A stretch of 64,000 nucleotides of DNA from JAEUHQ01 sp964538915 (GTDB taxonomy: Bacteria > Planctomycetota > UBA1135 > UBA2386): contig CAZIFB010000002.1 of assembly GCA_964538915.1 (NCBI GenBank), forward strand, positions 62,001-126,000, in the 5' to 3' direction. Under the pieces are notes generated by a model, which had not been told where the DNA came from, did no database searches, and saw nothing but the letters and a program-made list of their open reading frames with translations. The position numbers and the translations under genes were made by a program. This document shows positions 37,051-45,386 of the stretch, in pieces (positions within the stretch are counted from its first letter, which is position 1; the number at the start of each line of letters is the position of its first letter).

Positions 37051-37535
37051 CCGACGCCCGGGCGAAGGTCCGCCCCGTCGGCTCGGCCGACGTTCCGCAC
37101 GTCGCCCGCTTCATCCGCGACCTCGCGCGCTACGAACGGCTCGAGCACCAGCTCGACCTCGACGAGGGCCGGCTCCGCGAACACCTCTGCGGCGAGCGGC
37201 CAGCCTGCGGCGCGCTGCTGGCGGAGGTCGACGGCGAGCCCGTCGGCTTCGCGCTGTTCTTCACGTCGTATTCGACGTTCCGAACGCAGCCGTGCCTCTG
37301 GCTCGAGGACCTGTTCGTCGTCCCCGAGCACCGAGGTCGCGGCACCGGCCTGCAGCTGCTGCGCGCCGTCGCGGGCATCGCGCGCGACCGCGGTTGCCCG
37401 CGTCTCGACTGGGCCGTGCTCGACTGGAACGCGCCGGCGATCGGCTTCTACGAACGCCAGGGTGCGCGCCTGCTCCGCGACTGGCGCATCTGCCGCATCG
37501 ACGACGACGCCCTGCGGCGGCTCGCCGACGGGTGA
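37047..37535 (+). CDS. GNAT-family N-acetyltransferase (spermidine/diamine acetyltransferase-like)
   Basis: 162 residues from a GTG overlapping the infA stop. 'LWLEDLFVVPEHRGRGTGLQLLRAVA' contains the acetyl-CoA pyrophosphate loop, and 'LDWAVLDWNAPAIGFYERQGA' is the characteristic end of the SAT1-like group. Translationally coupled to infA. Substrate is inferred only. Confidence 0.9.
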
Positions 37536-37553
37536 GCGCTGCGCGGCTGTCCG

Positions 37554-38816
37554 TCAGCCGGCCTTCTTCTTCGCGAGCCACGCGCGCCACGGTTCGTCGA
37601 AGTCCTCGATGCGGCGCCCCATCGCCTTGTCGAAGAGCGAACTGCTGTCGCCCTTCTTGTCGGCGAGCGCTTCGCGCACGTAGCGGAGGAACGCGTCGCG
37701 GGTCTTGAACGGGTTCTCGGTGTCGAGCAGCCACGCCACGAACATCGTGGACGCGGTCCAGTTCGTCGAAGTCGGCGCGTCGTCCATGAGATAGAAGCCG
37801 CCGTACATCGGCAGGTGCGTGATCTGGTTGAGCCGGTAGCCGGTGCCGAGCGCCTGCATCGCGAGCAGGTCCTGCGCCCGCATCGGACCGGGCGCCGCGT
37901 AACCCGCGTCGCCCTGCATCGTGAACTCCATGTTCATCCCGAGACCGATCTCGAGCCACGCGCAGACGCGGTCGCGTGCGTCCCTGCGATCCGCGTCGCC
38001 GATGAGCGTGTGGTAGAGCAGAGCCTGCGTGCCGACGAAGAACATCTTCTGCGGCCGCTGCGGCGCCGAGCCCGCATAGAAGGTCTTGCCGACGTCCTCG
38101 TGCGGCGGCGGCACGTAGTAGGGCATCGGGCGGAAGCCCCACTTCGGGAACACGTCCGGCGTCCGGTACGTCGTGACGAGCATCGGCTCCAGCACCTCGC
38201 GCAGCTGCAGGGCCTCGCCGTACCGCGCGAACCAGGCGACGCCGAGGTGTTCGAGGTCCAGCAGCGCGGCGGTGTTCAACGCGAGATCCGCGTCGCAGCG
38301 GAGCGAGAACCGTTCTCCGACGAGCGTGACCGGCTGCCTGGCGAGAGCCACGTCGAGCTGCTCCCGCGTCATCGCGCGTCCCTCGTGCTCCCACAGCCAG
38401 CCCTTCGGGCCCTTGCGGTGGCCGAGGAACGTGTGCGCCTTTTCGTCGTCCTCGGTGAGCGCGAGCCACGTGGCCTGGATCTTCGCGAGTCCGGGCAGGC
38501 CGCGCGCCACGGCGTCGTCGATCAGGAACTCCTGCGCCTTTGTCGAGCCGCGTTGCCGCACGCGCCGTTCACAGAACTCGCGCACCGCGTCGCGGACCAG
38601 CGACATCTCGCGAACGTCGGCGCGCGGGATGCGCACCCGCTTGCCGCCCTGGAGGAGGATCACTTCGTCGGTCGCGTCGGGGACCAGCACCCGGCCGGTC
38701 AGCACCTTGCCGTCGTTGCGAGTGACCTTGTCGCGCACGTCGTCCTGCGCGGTCGCGAACGACGCGAGGACGAGCGCCAGGATCGAGCGGAAGAGTGTGG
38801 CGAAGGACGTGCGCAT
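37554..38816 (-). CDS. Secreted protein of unknown function
   Basis: 420 residues, signal peptide about 1-23 ('ILALVLASFATAQ'). The first mature segment 'VTRNDGKVLTGRVLVPDATDEVILLQGGKRVRIP' is an SH3-like strand pattern frequent at the start of planctomycete secreted proteins. The rest is mixed alpha-beta with 'FSLRCDADLALNTAALLDLEHLG', resembling the substrate region of gluzincin-like DUF1570 proteins, but no HExxH motif is present. Probably non-catalytic. Confidence 0.7.
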   Translation of the reverse strand: MRTSFATLFRSILALVLASFATAQDDVRDKVTRNDGKVLTGRVLVPDATDEVILLQGGKRVRIPRADVREMSLVRDAVREFCERRVRQRGSTKAQEFLIDDAVARGLPGLAKIQATWLALTEDDEKAHTFLGHRKGPKGWLWEHEGRAMTREQLDVALARQPVTLVGERFSLRCDADLALNTAALLDLEHLGVAWFARYGEALQLREVLEPMLVTTYRTPDVFPKWGFRPMPYYVPPPHEDVGKTFYAGSAPQRPQKMFFVGTQALLYHTLIGDADRRDARDRVCAWLEIGLGMNMEFTMQGDAGYAAPGPMRAQDLLAMQALGTGYRLNQITHLPMYGGFYLMDDAPTSTNWTASTMFVAWLLDTENPFKTRDAFLRYVREALADKKGDSSSLFDKAMGRRIEDFDEPWRAWLAKKKAG

Positions 38817-38877
38817 TTCGGGGTCCGGCCGCGGGGCGAGCCGGTTCTACCAGACGGTCATAGCGCGCGGCGCCGGC

Positions 38878-38883
38878 TACGTT
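38878..38883 (+). promoter_or_regulatory. Putative -10 box TACGTT
   Basis: GCTACGTT ends six bases before the GTG at 38890, the same spacing as at 16260 and 52940. Confidence 0.5.
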
Positions 38884-38889
38884 TCCCGG

Positions 38890-39711
38890 GTGGTCCATCC
38901 CGCCCTGCTCGACGTTGCGCACCGGCCGTGGCCGCCGCCGCGCCGGCCGTGGGTGATGACGATGGACTGGGTCGATCTCCTGTTCCTGCACTGGCCCGTC
39001 CCGGCGCCGCTCTTGCAGCGACACGTTCCGGCCGGCGTCGAGATCGAGACGTTCGACGGTTGCGCCTGGCTCGGCGTCGTGCCGTTCCGGATGGCGAGGA
39101 CGCGGTTCCGCTGGCTGCCGCCGGTGCCGACCGCGAGCAACTTCCCCGAGTTGAACGTGCGCACGTACGTGCGGGTCGGCGGTCGCCCCGGGGTGTGGTT
39201 CTTCAGTCTGGATGCCGCCAGTCGCCTCGCCGTCGAGGGTGCGCGCGCGACCTTCGGCCTGCCCTACTTCCGCGCGTCGATGCGCTGTGATCGTGTCGGC
39301 CGGGCCGTCGAGTACGAGAGCGAACGCTCCGACCACCGCGCGCCGCCGGCCGCGTTCACGGCGCGTCAGGAGCCGATCGGCGCGCACCGGCCGGCCGTGC
39401 CCGGCTCGCTCGAGCACTTCCTCGTCGAGCGCTATTGCCTCTTCGCGCACCGCCGCGGGCGCCTCGTGTGCGGCGAGATCGTGCATCCGCCGTGGCGGCT
39501 GGCGCGCGCAAACGTCGAACTCGCCCGCTGCGATCAGACGCGGTTGCTCGGCGCGTCGTTGGACGGGTTGCTGGACGGCGCGCCGGTGTCCGCGCTCGCT
39601 GCCGAACCGCTGCGCGTGGCCGCGTTCGCACCCGTAGCGTGGCCGCCGGCCGCCAGCGCCGTGCACGCGTCGCCGGCGCGCAGCGTGCCGCCGACGCGGA
39701 TCGAACCGTAG
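38890..39711 (+). CDS. DUF2071 (YqjF-like) protein
   Basis: 273 residues. The family's opening 'MTMDWVDLLFLHWPVPAPLLQRHVPAGVEIETFDGCAWLGVVPFRM' is clear, as are 'ELNVRTYVRVGGRPGVWFFSLDA' and 'FLVERYCLFAHRRGRLVCGEI'. Biochemical role unknown; the fold is acetoacetate-decarboxylase-like. The start GTG follows a TACGTT box by six bases. Its last 178 bases overlap the 3' end of the convergent MOSC gene. Confidence 0.88.
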   Translation: MVHPALLDVAHRPWPPPRRPWVMTMDWVDLLFLHWPVPAPLLQRHVPAGVEIETFDGCAWLGVVPFRMARTRFRWLPPVPTASNFPELNVRTYVRVGGRPGVWFFSLDAASRLAVEGARATFGLPYFRASMRCDRVGRAVEYESERSDHRAPPAAFTARQEPIGAHRPAVPGSLEHFLVERYCLFAHRRGRLVCGEIVHPPWRLARANVELARCDQTRLLGASLDGLLDGAPVSALAAEPLRVAAFAPVAWPPAASAVHASPARSVPPTRIEP

Positions 39712-40088
39712 ACGCCGCCACGGCGTTCGGGCCGCAGCGCGGCACAGAGGCCGATGCGCCCGCCGTCGTCGAGCAGTTCGCACGGACGCGTTTCGCCGAG
39801 AACGTCGATCACGACCTCGCCGATGCGCAGCTGACCGCCGATGCACGCTGCCAGGTCGACGCCGTGCACGAGCAGGTTCGCGCGGCGGACGGACGGATCG
39901 ACCGGCGCGCCGAACTCGCGGCACGCGCGGTCCCACGCCTCCCCGGCGAGGATCGTGACCTGGCGGCGGCCGCCGTTCGTGTGGTCGCCTTCGAGTCCGA
40001 CGCCCGCGACCGCGACGGCGCGCGGGACGGCGCGGACGGGAGTGCGCGCGGCCGGGCGCAGGAAGATGGCGTCGAGGCGGCCGGGCAT
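39534..40088 (-). CDS. MOSC-domain protein
   Basis: 184 residues. The MOSC core spans about 1-145: 'GVGLEGDHTNGGRRQVTILAGEAWDRACREFG', 'RRANLLVHGVDLAACIGGQLRIGEVVIDV', and the conserved cysteine in 'ETRPCELLDD'. MOSC proteins bind or transfer a Moco-bound or persulfide sulfur. The last ~38 residues are Ala/Ser/Asn-rich and lie wholly in the overlap with the DUF2071 gene, so they are probably unstructured. A TATCGT box sits seven bases before the ATG. Confidence 0.87.
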   Translation of the reverse strand: MPGRLDAIFLRPAARTPVRAVPRAVAVAGVGLEGDHTNGGRRQVTILAGEAWDRACREFGAPVDPSVRRANLLVHGVDLAACIGGQLRIGEVVIDVLGETRPCELLDDGGRIGLCAALRPERRGGVYGSIRVGGTLRAGDACTALAAGGHATGANAATRSGSAASADTGAPSSNPSNDAPSNRV

Positions 40089-40095
40089 CGTCGCG

Positions 40096-40101
40096 ACGAT
40101 A
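40096..40101 (-). promoter_or_regulatory. Putative -10 box TATCGT
   Basis: Minus-strand GCTATCGT, seven bases before the ATG of the MOSC gene. Confidence 0.5.
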
Positions 40102-40212
40102 GCTGCTCGGAGTGTCGGATCGACCGCGCCGCGAACCGACCATGCCGTGGGCCCTCGTCGACGCACTGCGCCGATTCCTTCCTCGGGGCGCAACCGCCTC
40201 GTTTCGGCTGGC

Positions 40213-40218
40213 TATCCT
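40213..40218 (+). promoter_or_regulatory. Putative -10 box TATCCT
   Basis: GCTATCCT, eleven bases before the ATG of the lipoprotein gene at 40230. Confidence 0.45.
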
Positions 40219-40229
40219 CCCGCACTCCG

Positions 40230-42119
40230 ATGAACGCCCGGTTCGCCCTAGCCTCGTCCGTCTGCACCGTCCTCCTGTTCTCCTGCGGCGGGGGTGGGGG
40301 CGGCGGTGGTGGTGGTGATCCGCCGCCGCCGGCGAACACGCCTCCGTCGATCCAGGTGCCGAGCTCCCTCAGCGGATCGGTGTCGAGCTGGTCGTACGTG
40401 CTCGACCGGACCAGTTCCACGGCGCTGCAGTTCGCCGCGACGGACCCGGACGGCGACACGTTGCAGTGGGTCGTCTCGGCCGACGGACAGGCGGTGAGTG
40501 CGGGCATCGGCTTCGCTTCGCCGGTGTTCGGCGCCGACTTCGTCGTGTCCCTCGGATCGGTCGGTGCGCCCGCAGTGTCGACGCTGACCATCCTCGTCGA
40601 GGATCCGCACGGCGGTGCCGCCGCGCTGACGCTGCTGGTCGTTCGCTCGGGGGCGCCTTCGATCTCCTCCGTGTCGCCGTCGAGCGCGTTCGCGGGCCAG
40701 CCGCAGCAGGTCGAAGTGACGGGTACGGCGCTGCGCCTCGGCGGCAGCGTGACCACGAACGTGCGATTCGACGGCGCACTCGGCACCGACACGATCGTCG
40801 ACAGCGACACGAAGGTTCGCAGCACGACGCCGACGGGAGTGCCCGCGGGGCCGACGATCGTCGGCGTCGACCACCTCTTCGGCAATGCAGCGCTGGCCGA
40901 CACCGAGTTCACGCTGTTCCAGTTCCCCCCCGCGCTCGCCGCGACGGACCAGCGCCTCGACGCGACCGTGGCCGCGGCGCACGACATCGTGCTGACCGGC
41001 CGCGTGGCCCACGCTGTGTGGCTCGAGACGGGTGTGGTGTTCCATCGCCGTTCGATCGACGGCGGGGCGACGTGGACTCCCGCGCAGCCGCTCAGCGGCG
41101 CGGAGGCCGCGACCGAACCTCACGTCGTCGCGGTCGGCAATAGCGTGATCGTTGCGTGGATCGGCGACGGAGTCGCGGTCCGCGAGCGCCGTTCGCTCGA
41201 CGGTGGACTCACGTTCGCTTCGCAAGTCCGGCTCGACAACGCGACCGCCGAAGTGAGCCGTTTGCGGCTCTGCGGCGCGGATTCTCGGCGCCACGCGGTG
41301 TGGATCGCGGGCAACGTCGTCGCCGGTACGGCGCGCCTAGTCTCCGCCGGTTCGACCGACGGCGGTGCCGTGTGGTCGGCGCAGGTGACGGTCGACGGCG
41401 CGGGCGTGAACCAGAGCGAGCACACGCTCGTGACGAACGGCTCCGTGTCGTTCCTCGTGTTCCTCGACGAACGCGCCGGCGTCGGTGCGCGCGGTGTCTA
41501 CGCTTCGCGCAGCACCGGCGGCACGAGCTGGTCGGCGGGGCAGCGCCTGTCGCAGGCTTCCGTCGCTTCGACCGAGCCGCGCATCACCGTCGTCGGCACG
41601 CGAGTGCACGTTGCGTGGGTGCTGGCAGGCAGCCTGTTCTACGGCGCGTCGATCGACAGCGGCGCCACGTGGACGAGCGCGCCGTTCGAGATCCGCAACG
41701 TCGTCGCCGGCGCCGTCTCGGGTCCCGCGATCGCGGCGACGCCGGACCGCGTGGTGATCGGCTACGTGCTCGCCGGCACCACGGTCGAGGTGTCGCGCTT
41801 CGCCGGACCCGGTGCACTGGTCACGAACGTGCGTGCCGACACCGACGCCGGCGCCAACGGGGGCGTCCAGGTCGGGTGCTCGGGCATCTACGTCTACGTG
41901 GCGTTCCGCGAAGGGCTGGTCGGCGACGGGTCGGCGCGAGTGCAGGTCTGCGCGTCGACCGACGGCGGTCTCACGTACAGCGCCGCCGCCGGCATCGGCA
42001 ACGGCACCGCTGCGCAGGACGAACCGCGCCTCGTGTTCGACGGCGCGCGCCTCCTGCTCGGCTGGCTCGACAGCCGCGACCCGCAGGTCGGCCTCTACGT
42101 GAACCGCACGGCCCAGTAG
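40230..42119 (+). CDS. Sialidase/BNR-like secreted lipoprotein with poly-Gly linker
   Basis: 629 residues. The lipobox ends LFSC at residue ~19 and is followed immediately by ten glycines and PPPP, a flexible surface linker. Next are a cadherin/Ig-like segment ('FAATDPDGDTLQWVV') and an IPT/TIG-like one ('ISSVSPSSAFAGQPQQVEVTG'). The rest is a six-bladed-propeller-like array with BNR/Asp-box motifs such as 'RSIDGGATW', 'RSLDGGLTF', 'GSTDGGAVW', 'ASIDSGATW' and 'ASTDGGLTY'. Catalytic residues of true sialidases are not recognisable, so glycan binding is possible. Confidence 0.82.
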   Translation: MNARFALASSVCTVLLFSCGGGGGGGGGGDPPPPANTPPSIQVPSSLSGSVSSWSYVLDRTSSTALQFAATDPDGDTLQWVVSADGQAVSAGIGFASPVFGADFVVSLGSVGAPAVSTLTILVEDPHGGAAALTLLVVRSGAPSISSVSPSSAFAGQPQQVEVTGTALRLGGSVTTNVRFDGALGTDTIVDSDTKVRSTTPTGVPAGPTIVGVDHLFGNAALADTEFTLFQFPPALAATDQRLDATVAAAHDIVLTGRVAHAVWLETGVVFHRRSIDGGATWTPAQPLSGAEAATEPHVVAVGNSVIVAWIGDGVAVRERRSLDGGLTFASQVRLDNATAEVSRLRLCGADSRRHAVWIAGNVVAGTARLVSAGSTDGGAVWSAQVTVDGAGVNQSEHTLVTNGSVSFLVFLDERAGVGARGVYASRSTGGTSWSAGQRLSQASVASTEPRITVVGTRVHVAWVLAGSLFYGASIDSGATWTSAPFEIRNVVAGAVSGPAIAATPDRVVIGYVLAGTTVEVSRFAGPGALVTNVRADTDAGANGGVQVGCSGIYVYVAFREGLVGDGSARVQVCASTDGGLTYSAAAGIGNGTAAQDEPRLVFDGARLLLGWLDSRDPQVGLYVNRTAQ

Positions 42120-42138
42120 GGGCGCGAGGTCGCGGCCG

Positions 42139-43734
42139 CTACTGCGGCGCGCAGAGGCGGCGGAAGTTGCGCACGCCGATCGCGACGCCGAGGCCGCCGA
42201 CCACGAGGCCGAGCGCCCACGCGCCGGCCGCGACCCACACGAAGGCCGCGCGCGCCGCGTCCCCGGTGTGCACGTTCGCGGTGAGCCACGACCACGCGAA
42301 CACGGCCGGCGACATCGCGAACTCGAACAGCAGCACCAGCAGCATCGCCGCGAGGAAGCTGCGTCCGCCCTGCGCCATGGCGCCGCCGAGGTCCGGGCGC
42401 ATGAGGCGCGGGGAGGTTCCGACGACGGCGAGTACGCCGAGGGCGGCCAGCGTTCCGCCGAGCGCCGTCGCGACGAACGTCAGCGTCACCGCGGGGCTCG
42501 CGCCGTACGCGCGGCCCGCGATCACGGCGACGAGCACGAGAGGCCACAGCAGCAGGAGCGCCACCGATTGCAGCTTGCCGCGCACGATCGCCCACGGGGA
42601 CGCGGGCGCGGTCGTCCACAGCGGCCACTGCGGCCCGTCCCACAGCACGAGCCGGCCCATGTGCGCGTAGAGCACGAGGAGCACCGCGAGGAACCACTGC
42701 ATCACCATCGCGCCGAGGTGCGCGACGTCCTGCTGCAGGCCGCGCTGCGCGAGGATGCCGGCGACGAAGACCCGTTCGCGGACCAGCACCCACACGAGTG
42801 CGCCGAACGCCACGAAGCCCATCAGCGCGACCGGCTGCTGCAGGACCTGCGCGAACTCCTTGCGGCGCACGACCGCCGCGACGGCGTTCGGCCACGCACT
42901 GCGCCGCCGCAGGGTCGCCGGCGCGGTCGCGAGGTGCCGTTCGGCCGCGCCGGGATGCAAGCGGGCGGCGAACCAGAAGATCGCCGCGGTGAGGCCGAGC
43001 CACCCCAGGGCGAAGCGCAGCGGCGTCGTGTCGTTCTCGCCGGTCGCGGCGGACGCGAGCATCTCGGCGCACGTGTCGACGATCCACGGTACGGCGATCG
43101 CCGGTGCGCCGGTCGCAGCGACACGCGGAGCGGACGTCGTGAAGAGTCCGACGAGCAGCCACGCGGAGAACCCGACCGACGCGAGCGCCGCGACGAGCGT
43201 CAGCACGATGCGGAGGGCGCGCCCGGAGAAGAAACGCACCAGCACGATCTGCACGGACAGGATCGTCCCGAGCACGGGCACCGTGCAGCACACGAGGGCG
43301 ACCGGCACGAGCGCCCACGCGAGCGCCGGTGTCGGCTGTGTGCGCAGGAGCAGCGTCGTGAGGAAGGGCAGCGACATCGCGCCCGACCAGGCGAGCGTCA
43401 CGAACGAAGCGCGCACCCCGACCTCGATCGCGCCCCGCCACGGCGGGATCGGCGCCAGGCGCCACAGCGGCAGTTCCGCCGATTCGAACAATTGCCGTTG
43501 GGCGAGCGACAGGCCGAGCCACGTCGCGACGATCGGGCACGGCATCAGCGCGGTTGCGAGCAGCGACTGCAGCGAGTTGCCGAGATGGCGCGACTCGAGC
43601 AGCACGCTCGTCGTGGACCACCACATCAGGGCGATCGTGACGAGGCCGATCAGCAGGCCGCCGAGCGTGCGCCGGCCCGTCCGGGTCGTCGCCAGGTTGG
43701 CGAGCGAACGCAGGTCAGCGCGCAGCAGGCCCAT
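42139..43734 (-). CDS. ABC-2-type transporter permease
   Basis: 531 residues with about twelve hydrophobic segments; the first is 'TLGGLLIGLVTIALMWW'. A central cytosolic stretch (around 280-300, 'RRRSAWPNAVAAVVRRKEFAQVL') separates two halves, as in fused ABC-2 permeases. It overlaps the ATPase gene upstream by 20 bases, so the two form one exporter. Cargo is not evident. Confidence 0.85.
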   Translation of the reverse strand: MGLLRADLRSLANLATTRTGRRTLGGLLIGLVTIALMWWSTTSVLLESRHLGNSLQSLLATALMPCPIVATWLGLSLAQRQLFESAELPLWRLAPIPPWRGAIEVGVRASFVTLAWSGAMSLPFLTTLLLRTQPTPALAWALVPVALVCCTVPVLGTILSVQIVLVRFFSGRALRIVLTLVAALASVGFSAWLLVGLFTTSAPRVAATGAPAIAVPWIVDTCAEMLASAATGENDTTPLRFALGWLGLTAAIFWFAARLHPGAAERHLATAPATLRRRSAWPNAVAAVVRRKEFAQVLQQPVALMGFVAFGALVWVLVRERVFVAGILAQRGLQQDVAHLGAMVMQWFLAVLLVLYAHMGRLVLWDGPQWPLWTTAPASPWAIVRGKLQSVALLLLWPLVLVAVIAGRAYGASPAVTLTFVATALGGTLAALGVLAVVGTSPRLMRPDLGGAMAQGGRSFLAAMLLVLLFEFAMSPAVFAWSWLTANVHTGDAARAAFVWVAAGAWALGLVVGGLGVAIGVRNFRRLCAPQ

Positions 43735-44482
43735 CGTCCGCCTTCTCCGCCGTCTCCATCGTCCGCACGAACACGTCCTCTAGCGAGCCGTCGCCGAAGC
43801 GTTGCCGCAGCTCCGCGACGGTGCCTTCGGCGCGCAAACGCCCCTGCGCGAGGATGCCGACACGATCGCAGACCTGCTCGGCGATCTCGAGCACGTGCGT
43901 GCTCAGCATCACGGTGGTGCCGCGCGCGCACTCCTCGAGCAGAAGGTCCTTCAGCCGCCGCGTGCTCAGCGGGTCGAGGCCGGTGGTCGGCTCGTCGAGG
44001 AGCAGGACCTGCGGTGCGGTCGTGAGCACGGCCGCGAGGTGGATCTTCTTCCGTGTGCCGTGCGACGCCGCTTTGCACGGTTCGTCGATCGCGTCGCGCA
44101 GGCCGAGAACGTCGAAGAGCCGCTCCGCACGTTCGTCGCGCGTGCGGCGATCGACGTTCCAGAGGCTCGCCACGAGCGCGGTGTGCTGGCGGCCGGTGAG
44201 GTAGTCGTAGAGCGGCGGCGTGTCGGGCACGAACCCGACGACCTGGCGCAGCCGCGCCCCGTGGGTGCGGTGGTCCATGCCGGCGATGCGCAGCGAGCCC
44301 TCGCTCGGACGCAGCAGCCCCGTCAGGAGGCGCAGCGTCGTCGTCTTGCCCGCGCCGTTCTGGCCGAGGAAGCCGTAGAGCTCGCCCTTCCCGATCGCCA
44401 GCGACAGGTCGCGAACGGCCCACTTGCCGTCGAACGAGCGGCCGAGGCCCGCCGTCGCGATCGTCGGCTCGCCGTCGTTCAC
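43715..44482 (-). CDS. ABC transporter ATP-binding protein
   Basis: 255 residues. Walker A 'GFLGQNGAGKTT', a Q-loop near 'FVPDTPPLYDYLTG', signature-like 'ASHGTRKKIHLAAV', Walker B 'VLLLDEPTTGLDPLS' and the switch 'STHVLEIAEQ'. The signature motif is weak (SHGTRKK rather than LSGGQ). GTG start overlaps the exonuclease III stop by four bases. Confidence 0.92.
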   Translation of the reverse strand: MNDGEPTIATAGLGRSFDGKWAVRDLSLAIGKGELYGFLGQNGAGKTTTLRLLTGLLRPSEGSLRIAGMDHRTHGARLRQVVGFVPDTPPLYDYLTGRQHTALVASLWNVDRRTRDERAERLFDVLGLRDAIDEPCKAASHGTRKKIHLAAVLTTAPQVLLLDEPTTGLDPLSTRRLKDLLLEECARGTTVMLSTHVLEIAEQVCDRVGILAQGRLRAEGTVAELRQRFGDGSLEDVFVRTMETAEKADDGPAAR

Positions 44483-45255
44483 CGCGGCTCCTCGAACAGC
44501 GCACTCACCGGAACGTGGTCGCTCGGCGTCTTCTTCAGGCGCAGCTCCTTGTGCACGATCACGTCGGTGCACCGTGCGAGGGCCGGCGGCGACAGCAGCA
44601 CGTGGTCGATGCGGAGCCCATCGTCCTTGAAGGCCGCGCCCGCCGTGTAGTGCCACCAGGTGAACACGCCGCCCTCGGCGTGATGAGCGCGGAAACCGTC
44701 GGCGAGGCCGAACGCCATCACGTTGCGCAGCGCCTGCCGTTCGGCGGTGGAGCAGAGGATGCGTTCGCGCCACCACTCCGGGTCGTGCACGTCGCGGTCG
44801 TCGAACGTGATGTTGAAGTCGCCGACGACGACCACCGGCTCGTTCGCGGCGTAGCGCGCGTCGAGGAACGCGCGCAGCCGGCGCAGCCAGTCGAGCTTGA
44901 AGCGGTACTTGTCGCCGCCGACCTCCTGGCCGTTCGGCACGTAGAGGTCGAGCACGTGGAATCCGGCGACCTTGCCGGCGATCACGCGGCGTTCGGCGTC
45001 CGCCGCGTCGTCGGGCAGCCCGCGCTGCACGTTCTCGATCGGCCCGGACGCGAGGATCGCGACGCCGTTGTAGCTCTTCTGGCCGAACCACTCGACGTTG
45101 TAGCCCTCGTCCTCGAGCGGCCCGAGCGGGAACGCGGCGTCTTCGACCTTGGTCTCCTGCAGGCACAGCACGTCGGGTCGGTGCTCGCGCAGGAAGTCGA
45201 CGACGTGCGTCAGCCGGGCACGCAGTCCGTTGACGTTCCAGGTGGTGATCCGCAT
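44479..45255 (-). CDS. xthA: Exodeoxyribonuclease III / AP endonuclease
   Basis: 258 residues, EEP fold. 'ITTWNVNGLRARL' starts it, 'LCLQETKVED' carries the metal-binding Glu, 'YNGVAIL' follows, 'VVGDFNITFDDRDVHDP' holds the catalytic Asp-Asn pair, and the end 'TPSDHVPVSALF' has the catalytic His. It removes damaged 3' ends and nicks at abasic sites in base-excision repair. First gene of a transcript with the ABC exporter; that linkage is probably not functional. Confidence 0.95.
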   Translation of the reverse strand: MRITTWNVNGLRARLTHVVDFLREHRPDVLCLQETKVEDAAFPLGPLEDEGYNVEWFGQKSYNGVAILASGPIENVQRGLPDDAADAERRVIAGKVAGFHVLDLYVPNGQEVGGDKYRFKLDWLRRLRAFLDARYAANEPVVVVGDFNITFDDRDVHDPEWWRERILCSTAERQALRNVMAFGLADGFRAHHAEGGVFTWWHYTAGAAFKDDGLRIDHVLLSPPALARCTDVIVHKELRLKKTPSDHVPVSALFEEPR

Positions 45256-45386
45256 GCGGGGTGCGCATTCAAGCGGACCGATGCGGCAGCGGAAGCGAGC
45301 GCGGCGGGAAACTCGGATGACGTCCGCCGCCGCGGTCTGCGCGGCGAGTGCTTGCCGGGCCAGCGCACGCTGTTTCTGATGGCCGG

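Noticed and set aside
40260..40330. Glycine tract as a possible phase-variable repeat
   Set aside because: The glycine codons vary (GGC, GGG, GGT), so there is no homopolymeric or exact short repeat long enough for slippage.
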